Shown: one piece after another, positions 1-6,228 of the stretch
How positions within the stretch are numbered: position 1 is the stretch's first letter
Layout of the letters: each line of letters begins with the position of its first letter
From: Caldimicrobium sp964493015
GTDB lineage: Bacteria; Desulfobacterota; Thermodesulfobacteria; Thermodesulfobacteriales; Thermodesulfobacteriaceae
Direction: 5' to 3'
Length of the DNA stretch: 8,649 nt
NCBI GenBank assembly: GCA_964493015.1
Contig: CAZBLU010000048.1
Span: 1-8,649 of the forward strand
Made by a program: the position numbers and the translations under genes
The notes under the pieces: model-generated
The model's database searches: none
What the model was told of the DNA's origin: nothing
The model's input: the letters and a program-made list of their open reading frames with translations, nothing else

Positions 1-9
1 ATGTTGGGT

Positions 10-18
10 ATTATAGCA
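10..18 (-). promoter_or_regulatory. Candidate extended -10 promoter directed leftward out of the window
   Basis: On the minus strand this reads TGC followed by TATAAT, a perfect extended -10 element for the main sigma factor. I see no convincing -35 hexamer 16-18 nt upstream, but extended -10 promoters can work without one. It would start a transcript a few bases from the left edge, running away from the M16 gene. Positions 1-173 would then be a divergent intergenic region. The gene it would serve lies outside the window, so this cannot be confirmed here. Confidence 0.35.
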
Positions 19-130
19 TGGTTTTCAAAGCCGAGCTATAACTTGGGTGGTCTTTCAAAATTAGTCATGGTCTCTTAGTCTGAGTCAAGTTAGTGACAAA
101 ATATCATACCAGCTCCCACACTAATTTCAT

Positions 131-159
131 TTGACAAAACTTCTATATAGTATTAAAAT
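131..159 (+). promoter_or_regulatory. Sigma-70-type promoter of the M16 protease-tsaE operon
   Basis: TTGACA (131-136) is a perfect -35 box. Exactly 17 nt later comes TAAAAT (154-159), one mismatch from the -10 consensus. The expected transcription start is near 166, so the mRNA would have only about 8 nt before the ATG at 174, too little for a Shine-Dalgarno site. None is present there. The -10 box lies inside the inverted repeat at 147-175, so a protein bound to that repeat would block polymerase. Confidence 0.75.
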
Positions 160-175
160 TTAACTTTAATACTAT
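147..175. repeat. 11-bp-arm perfect inverted repeat over the promoter and start codon (candidate operator)
   Basis: The left arm ATAGTATTAAA (147-157) and the right arm TTTAATACTAT (165-175) are exact reverse complements around a 7-bp spacer (158-164). The left arm covers most of the -10 box. The right arm covers the predicted transcription start and the first two bases of the ATG at 174. This position suits the operator of a dimeric repressor. A transcript beginning near 166 would contain only the right arm, so a DNA site is more likely than an RNA hairpin. The arms are nearly pure A/T, so chance is not excluded. The binding protein is unknown. Confidence 0.5.
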
Positions 176-2774
176 GAAGAAAATTCTTTCTCTTCTTTTC
201 AGCCTAATTATTCTCCTTGGAGGGTATCTTATGCCTGAGCAACTTCTTGCTGAAAGAGCTCTGATTGACCGCGTGCAAGAGATTAAACTCCCCTCAGGCC
301 TAAAGGTGCTCTTCCTACCCTTTGAAAGAGAAAAGGTGGCCTCTGTCTATCTCTGTGTCAAGGTTGGTAGCAAATATGAGTGGGATGAGGTTGCAGGGAT
401 CACCCATCTCATAGAACACATGATCTTCAAAGGGGGAGAGGGACAAAAACCTGGAGAGGTTGCAGGTAAAGTTGAGGCCTTAGGTGGCTACATCAATGCC
501 TTTACCTCCTATGATCAGACCTGTTATTATGTAGTAGGCCCAAAGGAGGTTCTGGAAACTGCCTTAGAGGTCCTCTCCCAAGCAGTATTTAACCCCTACT
601 TTGACCCTCAAGAGTTAGAAAGGGAAAAGGAAGTAGTGGTTGAAGAGATGAAGATGCGTCTTGATAACCCTATGATTGTCCTCTTTGAAGAGGTCATGAA
701 GACTTCCTATGTAAAGTATCCCTATAAAAGACCCATTATAGGGTATGAAAACACCGTGCGCAGTGTCAAAAGAGAGGATCTTTTTTATTTCATAAATCAC
801 TTCTACACCCCTGAAAACATGGTTTTGGTCATAACTGGTCATCTGGATTTTGGAGAAGTGGAACCTTTACTAAAAAAATATTTTTCTAAGCTACCTCAAA
901 GAAGCCTTAAAAAGGTGGATTTTCCTATGGAACCTTATGCCAGTGCTCCCACTTTATCTTGGCTGGAAAGGCCTGTTAAGGAGGGCTACTTTGCCATAAC
1001 CTTCCCTGCTCCCTCCATTAGAGAAGATGAAGCTCCCTTAATGGATCTCCTTGCGGAAATCTTAGGGGGTGGAGAGTCGGCAAGACTTTATCTTCGCCTG
1101 AAAAGAGAGCTTAACTTAGTGAAAAATATCTCTGCCTATGCCTTTACTCCCGATGGCCCAGGGCTTTTTGAGATCACAGGCACCGCAGATCCTCAAAACT
1201 TTGCCCAAATCCTCTCTGAAATTGTTAGCCTCCTCGAAAGGTTTAAAAAAGAAGGATTGAGCCCTCAGGAGTTAGAAAAGGCTAAGACACAGGTCCTTTC
1301 TACCTTTATCTATGCACAAGAAACAGCTGAGGGGCTTTCCAGACAGATAGCAAGTTTTCACTTAAACCGTGGAAGCCATAGAGAAATTCTCTGGTATAAA
1401 GAAAAAATCGAGAAGTCAACAAGTGAAGACTTAAAGGCTTTAGCGGAAAAGTGGCTCCAGACTTCAAAGATGGTTACGGTATTCCTCTCAGAAAAGGCCC
1501 TCTTCTCTGAAGAGGAGTATAGAAAGATTATTTCCAAGAGTAAGCCTCTTCCTAAGGTTGAGACCTTTAGCTTAGCAAATGGCTTAAAGGTTATTCTCTA
1601 TCCTCGGAGAGATATACCTACCATCGGTATCTCCCTTGTCTTTCCAGGGGGTCTTCGTTTTGAGACCAAGGAGACAAATGGCCTTTTTCAGGCCTTAACT
1701 CTTCTCTGGCCAAGAGGCACTGAAAAATACTCTGCAGAGGCCTTAGCTGAGAGATTAGAATCTCTGGGAGCAAGCATTAAGGGTTTCACAGGGAGAAATA
1801 CCTTCGGCTTAAAGGCCCTAACTTTAGCCAGTAAAGTGGAAGAAACCTTGGAGCTCTTAAAAGAGGTTCTACTCCATCCTCTCTTTTCCGAGGTAGAAGT
1901 AGAAAAGGCCCGCCCTGAACTCCTCTCTCTGCTTTATCAGCAAGAAGACCAGCCTCTCTCCCTCGCCATCAAGGAATTTCTTCAAGACTTTTTCCCTGAT
2001 CATCCCTATGGACTCAATCAAGCAGGCTCTAAAGATTTTTATCTTTCCTTCTCTTCCGAACAACTCAAAGAGGCCTATCGTAAATTTGTAAATCCTCAAA
2101 GGGGAGTAATGGTTGTCACTGGAGACTTTGATACAGGCTTCATGAGAAGCAAAATTACCTCTCTTTTTCAAGGTTGGAAGAAATCAGAAGCTACTCTCTT
2201 TGAAGAACCCATTCCCTCTAAACCCAGGGAGCCCCAAAAGAGGGTTAAAAAAGAGAGTTTTCAAAGTCAGATTTTACTTGGGTTTCCCGTGCCAGGCCTA
2301 CTTTCTGAAGAGAGAGTGGCCATAGAGGTATTAAATAGTGCTCTATCTGGCCAAGATGGCAGGCTCTTTCGCATTCTTAGGGATGAGAGATCCCTTGCCT
2401 ATGCGGTAACCTCCCTTTTAATTCTCTATCCCAAAGGCTCGGTGTTGACCTTCTACATAGGCTGTTCTCCAGAGAAGGAAAAACTTGCTATTGAGGGCTT
2501 CTTTGAAATTCTTGAAGATATAAGGAAAAATGGATTAACCGAGGCTGAGTTAGAGAGAGCAAAGAGGCGCCTTTTAGGTAGACAAAGACTTGCTTTACAG
2601 AGTAACCTAAGCAAGGCTGAAGATATGGGTGTAAACGAAGTCCTTGGGCTTGGGTGGGACTATAGCGAACGCTATGAGTCCCTGGTCCAACAGATAAATT
2701 CTCAAGATATCAAGCAGATTATAGATAAATATTTAGACAAAACCAAGGCCTTTTTATTGATTCTTGGAAGGTAA
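174..2774 (+). CDS. Exported two-copy M16 family zinc metallopeptidase (PqqL/insulinase-like)
   Basis: This is a predicted periplasmic zinc protease of 866 residues. A signal peptide occupies residues 1-26 (MKK, a hydrophobic stretch LSLLFSLIILL, then LLA before the cut). The first M16 unit carries the inverted zinc motif HLIEH at 78-82, with the third ligand Glu158 in VVVEEM, 76 residues on, as the family requires. A second M16 copy begins near 460 (NGLKVILYPRR). It has NGLFQAL where HxxEH should be, so it is the non-catalytic half that closes the chamber. It keeps the conserved DERSLAYAV segment near residue 740. Length and two-copy architecture match single-chain M16 enzymes of Gram-negative bacteria. 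The ATG at 174 is chosen because it alone gives a proper signal peptide, although it has no Shine-Dalgarno site; an internal ATG at 231 does have one. tsaE follows after 6 nt. The substrate cannot be read from sequence. Confidence 0.93.
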   Translation: MKKILSLLFSLIILLGGYLMPEQLLAERALIDRVQEIKLPSGLKVLFLPFEREKVASVYLCVKVGSKYEWDEVAGITHLIEHMIFKGGEGQKPGEVAGKVEALGGYINAFTSYDQTCYYVVGPKEVLETALEVLSQAVFNPYFDPQELEREKEVVVEEMKMRLDNPMIVLFEEVMKTSYVKYPYKRPIIGYENTVRSVKREDLFYFINHFYTPENMVLVITGHLDFGEVEPLLKKYFSKLPQRSLKKVDFPMEPYASAPTLSWLERPVKEGYFAITFPAPSIREDEAPLMDLLAEILGGGESARLYLRLKRELNLVKNISAYAFTPDGPGLFEITGTADPQNFAQILSEIVSLLERFKKEGLSPQELEKAKTQVLSTFIYAQETAEGLSRQIASFHLNRGSHREILWYKEKIEKSTSEDLKALAEKWLQTSKMVTVFLSEKALFSEEEYRKIISKSKPLPKVETFSLANGLKVILYPRRDIPTIGISLVFPGGLRFETKETNGLFQALTLLWPRGTEKYSAEALAERLESLGASIKGFTGRNTFGLKALTLASKVEETLELLKEVLLHPLFSEVEVEKARPELLSLLYQQEDQPLSLAIKEFLQDFFPDHPYGLNQAGSKDFYLSFSSEQLKEAYRKFVNPQRGVMVVTGDFDTGFMRSKITSLFQGWKKSEATLFEEPIPSKPREPQKRVKKESFQSQILLGFPVPGLLSEERVAIEVLNSALSGQDGRLFRILRDERSLAYAVTSLLILYPKGSVLTFYIGCSPEKEKLAIEGFFEILEDIRKNGLTEAELERAKRRLLGRQRLALQSNLSKAEDMGVNEVLGLGWDYSERYESLVQQINSQDIKQIIDKYLDKTKAFLLILGR
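219..233 (+). promoter_or_regulatory. Strong internal Shine-Dalgarno plus ATG inside the M16 signal-peptide coding region
   Basis: GGAGG (219-223) lies 7 nt before an in-frame ATG (231-233), which is codon 20 of the protease gene. This is a textbook ribosome site, whereas the annotated start at 174 has none. Initiation here would give an 847-residue protein beginning MPEQLLAERA. That form lacks the hydrophobic signal segment but keeps both M16 units. The GG of GGAGG also encodes Gly in the signal peptide, so coding coincidence is possible. Confidence 0.4.
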
Positions 2775-2780
2775 GTCCCC

Positions 2781-3260
2781 TTGGAGCTGAGGTTTATAAG
2801 TAGGTCTCCTGAAGAGACCAAGAATTTTGGTAAAATCTTAGCCAAATATCTCAAGCCAGGTGATCTGGTCCTCCTCTATGGGGACTTAGGTTCAGGGAAA
2901 ACTACCCTCATTCAGGGTATTTCCGAAGGCCTTGGGGTCAATCCAGAGGTCTATATTACCAGCCCAACCTTTTCCATCATCAATCTCTATGAGGGAAAAT
3001 ATCCTATTCTCCATCTGGATCTCTATCGCTTAGAGAGTGAAGACCTCTATGACCTGGGAATCTGGGAATACCTCTCCTCAAGTATCCTCTTAATCGAATG
3101 GGCTGATAGACTGGACCAAATTCCTGGAGAGGATTTTTTAGAAATTCATTTAAACTATATTGATATAAATAGTAGAGAAATCACTTTAACAGGGTATGGG
3201 CAATGGTCTGAGCTCCTAAAAGTCCTGGGTAAGGATGTAGAACAATATGAAGAGGAATAG
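2781..3260 (+). CDS. tsaE: TsaE, ATPase of the tRNA threonylcarbamoyladenosine (t6A37) machinery
   Basis: TsaE is the small P-loop ATPase that works with TsaB and TsaD to place the threonylcarbamoyl group on A37 of ANN-decoding tRNAs in the cytoplasm. The 159-residue product has a Walker A loop GDLGSGKT (34-41), the switch-like SPTF (61-64), HLDLYRL (78-84) and the conserved IEWADR (105-110), in family order. The start is a TTG at 2781, 6 nt after the M16 stop. GGAAGG (2766-2771) lies 9 nt upstream, so it is probably translated from the same mRNA as the protease. The family core ends around residue 140. The remaining tail (ending KDVEQYEEE) is encoded antisense to the glk 3' end. tsaB and tsaD are not in the window. 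Confidence 0.93.
   Translation: MELRFISRSPEETKNFGKILAKYLKPGDLVLLYGDLGSGKTTLIQGISEGLGVNPEVYITSPTFSIINLYEGKYPILHLDLYRLESEDLYDLGIWEYLSSSILLIEWADRLDQIPGEDFLEIHLNYIDINSREITLTGYGQWSELLKVLGKDVEQYEEE
3181..3260. other. 80-bp convergent (tail-to-tail) coding overlap of tsaE and glk
   Basis: The tsaE stop TAG is at 3258-3260 on the plus strand. The glk stop TGA occupies 3183-3181 on the minus strand. The overlap encodes TsaE residues 134-159 and, in antisense, glucokinase residues 292-317, which include the conserved HPYPGLLGA. The glk side therefore looks constrained and the TsaE side looks like an added tail. I see no G+C-rich hairpin with a T-run for either transcript here, so the two mRNAs probably overlap at their 3' ends. 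Confidence 0.85.
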
Positions 3261-4134
3261 CCTCTATGAGGGCTTGAAGCCTTGAGGAATAGTTATAACC
3301 CTTAAAAAAACTATTACTCATCTCAGGCCAAAATGTGGCCAGGGCCAAACTTACTCCTCCTGCAAGATATATTCCACCAAAGGGCTCAAAGGTTACCGCA
3401 ACTTCATAACACTTCCTTCCCAAAAGCTTAAAAATCTTTTCAATGACCCTTTTTGCCTTTAGGTCCCCCTCTCTGGCCAGGGCAGTAATCTCTTCAGGAT
3501 CAAGCCTTTCATGATATAGATATTCATACCAATGTGTTAAGCCCCTTCCAGAAAGCGCTTCTTCCCAAGTGATTTCCCTATTTCTTTCTTTTAGATATTC
3601 AATAAAGCCCTTTTCCTCGGCATCAAGGGCTCCAAAAGGGGTATGGCCTCCCTCAGAGGGTAACATAAGTAAGGGTTTAGTAGAGAGAAGTAGTGAAATT
3701 CCAAGACCTGTTCCAAGGGCCATAAATACCTTGGGATATCTTTTTATAGGTCTAACCTTTTTTAAGGTAAGGATATCACCTTCTTTTAGGCAGGGTAAGG
3801 AGGCTGAGAGTGCCTGTAGATCATTCATCAAATAGACCTTCTCAAAGGTAAATTTTTTCTTAAGTTCTTCAGTCTTAATAGTCCAATGCAAATTGGTAAG
3901 GGTTGCCTTATTTTTTATTACAGGGCCAGCAAGGGCAAAAAGAGCATACTTTGGCTTTATCTCGCCTTGAATATCCTCAAAATAGGCCTTAAGTAGGTCC
4001 TCAAAGGAGCTAAAGTTCCGACTTTGATAAATTCTTATTTCTGATAGGACTTTACTTTGAGGACCAAGCAGGGCAAACCTTGCCTTGGTCCCACCAATAT
4101 CTCCAAGGAGTATACTATTCTTTGGAGAGCTCAA
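3181..4134 (-). CDS. glk: Glucokinase (ATP-dependent, Glk family)
   Basis: This cytoplasmic enzyme phosphorylates glucose to glucose-6-phosphate with ATP. At 317 residues it is close to E. coli Glk. Visible motifs are the phosphate loop GDIGGTKARF (11-20), AGPV...LTNLHW (69-84), the catalytic Asp105 in MNDLQA, the ATP-site ALGTGLG (139-145), the sugar-site EGGH (161-164), Glu191 before SGRGL, and the C-terminal AGG (258-260) and HPYPGLLGA. The set matches the bacterial Glk family rather than ROK kinases, since the ROK zinc Cys cluster is absent. The start is TTG at 4134, only 3 nt after the ompH stop and in the same frame. There is no Shine-Dalgarno site, so translation is probably coupled to ompH. 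No later start leaves the phosphate loop intact. It is last in the ykgJ-like/pal/ompH cluster, with no evident functional link to those genes. Confidence 0.92.
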   Translation of the reverse strand: MSSPKNSILLGDIGGTKARFALLGPQSKVLSEIRIYQSRNFSSFEDLLKAYFEDIQGEIKPKYALFALAGPVIKNKATLTNLHWTIKTEELKKKFTFEKVYLMNDLQALSASLPCLKEGDILTLKKVRPIKRYPKVFMALGTGLGISLLLSTKPLLMLPSEGGHTPFGALDAEEKGFIEYLKERNREITWEEALSGRGLTHWYEYLYHERLDPEEITALAREGDLKAKRVIEKIFKLLGRKCYEVAVTFEPFGGIYLAGGVSLALATFWPEMSNSFFKGYNYSSRLQALIEAIPLHIVLHPYPGLLGAQTIAHTLLK

Positions 4135-4137
4135 AAC

Positions 4138-4734
4138 TTATTTTTTGGGAGTACTCTTTACAGGTTCTTTGGGTTTTGCTGCTTCTGCTGGCTTTTTTCC
4201 TTTGCTTTCTTCATAATGTTTATTAAACAGATCCACCACTTGAGGTGAAAGATCAATTCTTGGTGAGGCATAATATATTCCTGGCTGGGTCTTTTCCAAA
4301 ATTAGATCATATTTTTCTTTCTCTACAAAATTCTTAATAACTGTTTCCAGTTCCTTAAAAACGGGGTCTAACAATTTCCTCTCCAATTCTTGCATCTCAA
4401 ACTGGGCATCCTCTTGCATAGCTTTAAGCTCTCTCAGTTTTTTTTGATATTCAGATTGTTTTTTTTCTCTTAGCTCTTGAGACCAAAGCTGACCCTTCTT
4501 TTCTATTTCCTCTTTTAGAGCCTCAAGTTCCTTACCCTTGGCTTCAAGCTTAGCTTGAAGTTCCTCATATTTCTTTTGTAACTGGTCCATGACCTCTTGG
4601 CCATATTTAGAGGTGTTAATCACCCTCTTAATGTCAATGACCCCTATTTTTAGAGGTTCTTGAGTGGGTTGTGCCTGAGCGATTCCCACAAAAAGTATAA
4701 AAATTACCATGCATAAAAGAAATCCCTTTGACAT
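4138..4734 (-). CDS. ompH: OmpH/Skp-family periplasmic chaperone
   Basis: Skp holds unfolded outer-membrane proteins in the periplasm on their way to the BAM complex. The 198-residue product has a signal peptide (1-21, ending AQA), then KIGVIDIKRVINTSKYG (29-45), the usual first strand and helix of the family. A long charged coiled coil follows (about 48-125), then the returning segment YDLILEK...IDLSPQVVDLFNK (142-172) that closes the trimer body. A Lys/Pro/Ala-rich tail (178-198) is extra. I chose the ATG at 4734 because AGGAGG lies 10 nt before it. The ATG at 4743 is only 1 nt from that site but would add just MKH, and the true start could be either. pal is 22 nt upstream and glk 3 nt downstream. 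The pairing with pal fits a shared role in outer-membrane upkeep. Confidence 0.88.
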   Translation of the reverse strand: MSKGFLLCMVIFILFVGIAQAQPTQEPLKIGVIDIKRVINTSKYGQEVMDQLQKKYEELQAKLEAKGKELEALKEEIEKKGQLWSQELREKKQSEYQKKLRELKAMQEDAQFEMQELERKLLDPVFKELETVIKNFVEKEKYDLILEKTQPGIYYASPRIDLSPQVVDLFNKHYEESKGKKPAEAAKPKEPVKSTPKK

Positions 4735-4756
4735 ATGCTTCATTCCTCCTCTGCCT

Positions 4757-5338
4757 TTATTTAATAACAAAGTCTACCCTTCTATTTATGGCCCAACAGG
4801 ATTCATCACTGACCTTGCAAAGGGGTTTTTCTTCCCCAAAACTTATAACATTAATTCTATTTTCCTCTATACCAAGTTTAACTAAAACTTTTTTAACTTC
4901 AAGGGCCCTTTTCATGCCAAGGGCCATATTGTATTCGTTGGTTCCCCTTTCGTCACAATTCCCTTGAAGTTCTACCTTGGCTTGAGGATTTTCCATTAAA
5001 TATCTCACATTCTTTTTTAATCTATCCCACATATCTTCCCTGATGCTAAAATCGTCGTAATCAAAAAATATTGCTAAAAGAGGGGGAGTTGATCTTCCAT
5101 ATAATTTCCATCTCTCCCAATCCTCCTTTTGTGCCGCCTCAATCTTTTGCTTTCCCTCTTTTTCTTCTCCTAAGATCTTAGATAACTCTATTTCTTCTTT
5201 TTTCTCTATCCTGGGAATCTCCTTTTTCTCCTCCATCTTAGGTGCAACCTTTGGTTGCTCTACTACTGGAGGAACTTCTTTTTTAGCACAACTACTCAAG
5301 ACAATCATCAAACTAAATAAAATTAGCTTTTTCATCAT
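4757..5338 (-). CDS. pal: Peptidoglycan-associated lipoprotein Pal (OmpA-like domain)
   Basis: Pal anchors the outer membrane to peptidoglycan and works with the Tol proteins during cell constriction. The 193-residue product starts with a lipoprotein signal with lipobox LSSC (lipidated Cys17). A flexible Pro/Lys/Glu-rich linker (18-85) follows, then an OmpA-type domain (about 89-193). Peptidoglycan-contact motifs are NCDERGTNEYN (127-137) and NRR (185-187). GNCDERG replaces the enterobacterial GHADERG. Cys174 and Cys181 flank the last loop and could form a disulfide. AGGAGG lies 5 nt before the first of two tandem ATGs (5338, 5335). The ykgJ-like gene ends 19 nt upstream. tolQRAB are not in this window, so the Tol partners, if present, are encoded elsewhere. 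Confidence 0.93.
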   Translation of the reverse strand: MMKKLILFSLMIVLSSCAKKEVPPVVEQPKVAPKMEEKKEIPRIEKKEEIELSKILGEEKEGKQKIEAAQKEDWERWKLYGRSTPPLLAIFFDYDDFSIREDMWDRLKKNVRYLMENPQAKVELQGNCDERGTNEYNMALGMKRALEVKKVLVKLGIEENRINVISFGEEKPLCKVSDESCWAINRRVDFVIK

Positions 5339-5357
5339 GGCCTCCTCCTAAACCACC

Positions 5358-5936
5358 TTAACTGTAGCCAGTAATATCCATCTCCATTAAAAAATCACCC
5401 ACTAAAAATTGCAATTCCTTTTTAATATACTCACAAAGCCTATAAAGTAAAGTTAATTCATGAGCAATTGCTTGGGTGACCCTTACATATTCACTGGGAT
5501 TAAATTTTTCTTGTAAGCGCCTGCAGAAGAATTCTCTACAAAGATAGGGTCTTGCAAAGATCTTACAGCCTGTAGGTCCTACAAAAAAGCATCTACCTGC
5601 AACTTCCCTCTCTTTGGGTAGAGGTTTCTGTAAAAACATATTGATTAGAGCAATATTGACTGTAACCTCATTTTCCAAGCCAGCTTTACAGCAGCCCTTT
5701 TTATCTATCACAGAGCAAATGTAACATTCCCTAAAACTTTCTACCTCTTCCATAACTTTATTAGCCTCTTCAACAGCCCTTTCATAATCATTTAAAAGCC
5801 CCCTAAAATGATCATCTCTAAGAAAGTATTCCCCATAACTTTCAAAAATCTCCAGGGCATGTTTGATCTTCTCCTTTAGCAGCTCCTCTGGAGAAACATA
5901 TTCTCTTTTAAATAAATTAACTAATCTACTTTTCAT
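5358..5936 (-). CDS. YkgJ-like Cys-rich putative metal (Zn/Fe)-binding protein
   Basis: The function is not established. The 192-residue protein has the Cys pattern of the YkgJ-type zinc/iron-chelating family: CYIC (71-74), GCC (81-83), GRCFF (Cys116), GCKIFARPYLCREFFC (Cys124, 133, 138). That makes eight Cys in the family spacing, including the diagnostic RPxxCRxFxC. A ninth Cys (168) lies outside the pattern. The first 70 residues are a charged, helical region with no motif I recognise, and no signal peptide is seen, so it should be cytoplasmic. The ATG at 5936 has no Shine-Dalgarno site, but a promoter ends about 10 nt before it, making it the first gene of a cluster continuing into pal, ompH and glk. 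Co-transcription with two envelope genes is the only functional hint. Family assignment is fairly secure; metal identity and role are unknown. Confidence 0.75.
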   Translation of the reverse strand: MKSRLVNLFKREYVSPEELLKEKIKHALEIFESYGEYFLRDDHFRGLLNDYERAVEEANKVMEEVESFRECYICSVIDKKGCCKAGLENEVTVNIALINMFLQKPLPKEREVAGRCFFVGPTGCKIFARPYLCREFFCRRLQEKFNPSEYVRVTQAIAHELTLLYRLCEYIKKELQFLVGDFLMEMDITGYS

Positions 5937-5945
5937 AGCTTAATT

Positions 5946-5974
5946 ATTTTATCATCCTTTCCCTTTTTCTCCAA
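5946..5974 (-). promoter_or_regulatory. Promoter of the ykgJ-like/pal/ompH/glk cluster
   Basis: On the minus strand TTGGAG (5974-5969) and TAAAAT (5951-5946) are separated by exactly 17 nt. The bases TGA directly before the -10 form an extended -10 motif. The expected transcription start is near 5939, only about 3 nt before the ATG whose first base is 5936, so the transcript would be essentially leaderless. The -10 hexamer is the same as that of the M16 promoter. Confidence 0.6.
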
Positions 5975-6061
5975 TAACTTTTTTGTCTCTCAAATCTCCG
6001 AGTTTTATAGCCTTGTTTTTTCTCTCTCTTTGAATTGGCTGTGCAAATCTTTAGCAGTTTT

Positions 6062-6166
6062 CTACATACTTTTGAACATCTCTTTATAAAACTTTTCTAT
6101 CTTCCCTTGTTTCCCTCCAGGCCTCTTCCTCTCTACATTAAGGGCTTTTCTATTAAAAGATGACAT
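6062..6166 (-). CDS. Possible small basic protein, 34 residues, or remnant of a longer gene
   Basis: This minus-strand frame opens with ATG at 6166 and ends with TAG at 6064-6062. The product is very basic (NVERKRPGGKQGKIEKFYKE in its middle), and I recognise no family. No Shine-Dalgarno site precedes the ATG. Past the TAG the same frame continues in the same Lys/Arg-rich style for 18 more codons to a TAA (6007-6005), and another frame then continues similarly toward 5941. That could mean a decayed gene. The purine-rich strand would give Lys/Arg/Glu in any frame, so coding status is doubtful. Confidence 0.2.
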   Translation of the reverse strand: MSSFNRKALNVERKRPGGKQGKIEKFYKEMFKSM

Positions 6167-6193
6167 ACTACTATTTATTCAGTTTTAAATTGT

Positions 6194-6220
6194 TAAAAAA
6201 TCTTTTTATTATCAAAAAAA
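6194..6220 (-). terminator. Weak A/T-only terminator candidate after the DUF190 gene
   Basis: Eight nt beyond the DUF190 stop the minus strand reads a run of seven T, GATAAT, five A, then GA and six T. Five U-A pairs could form a short hairpin directly before a U-tract. The stem has no G-C pair, so it would be poor in a thermophile. It is listed because it is the only terminator-like element after this gene cluster. Confidence 0.2.
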
Positions 6221-6228
6221 TCAGTAAT

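Larger units (their letters stand above)
5937..6228. other. Largest gene-free gap (292 bp), with promoter, weak terminator and possible small ORF
   Basis: This separates the DUF190 stop from the ykgJ-like start. Its right end has A/T-only runs that could form a weak terminator for the crcB-DUF190 transcript. Its left end holds the ykgJ-like promoter. The middle is strikingly purine-rich on the minus strand and carries a 34-codon ORF there. I see no tRNA, G+C-rich structured RNA, tandem repeat or riboswitch-like core. Confidence 0.6.

Noticed and set aside
1..78. 25-codon plus-strand frame starting at base 1
   Set aside because: It has no upstream context and no recognisable content, and it lies in what looks like a divergent control region.
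615..842. Minus-strand open frame within the M16 gene
   Set aside because: It lies wholly antisense to the conserved catalytic M16 region and has no recognisable motif; it is a shadow of the real gene. The same applies to 1869-2171.
3263..3285. Small hairpin AGGGC-TTGAA-GCCTT after the tsaE stop as a terminator
   Set aside because: It has only five pairs, one of them G-T, and no T-run follows in the plus direction. It lies within glk codons.
4735..4770. Longer ompH start at a TTG inside pal
   Set aside because: It would put charged residues in front of a normal signal peptide and has no ribosome site. AGGAGG lies between it and the ATGs at 4743 and 4734.
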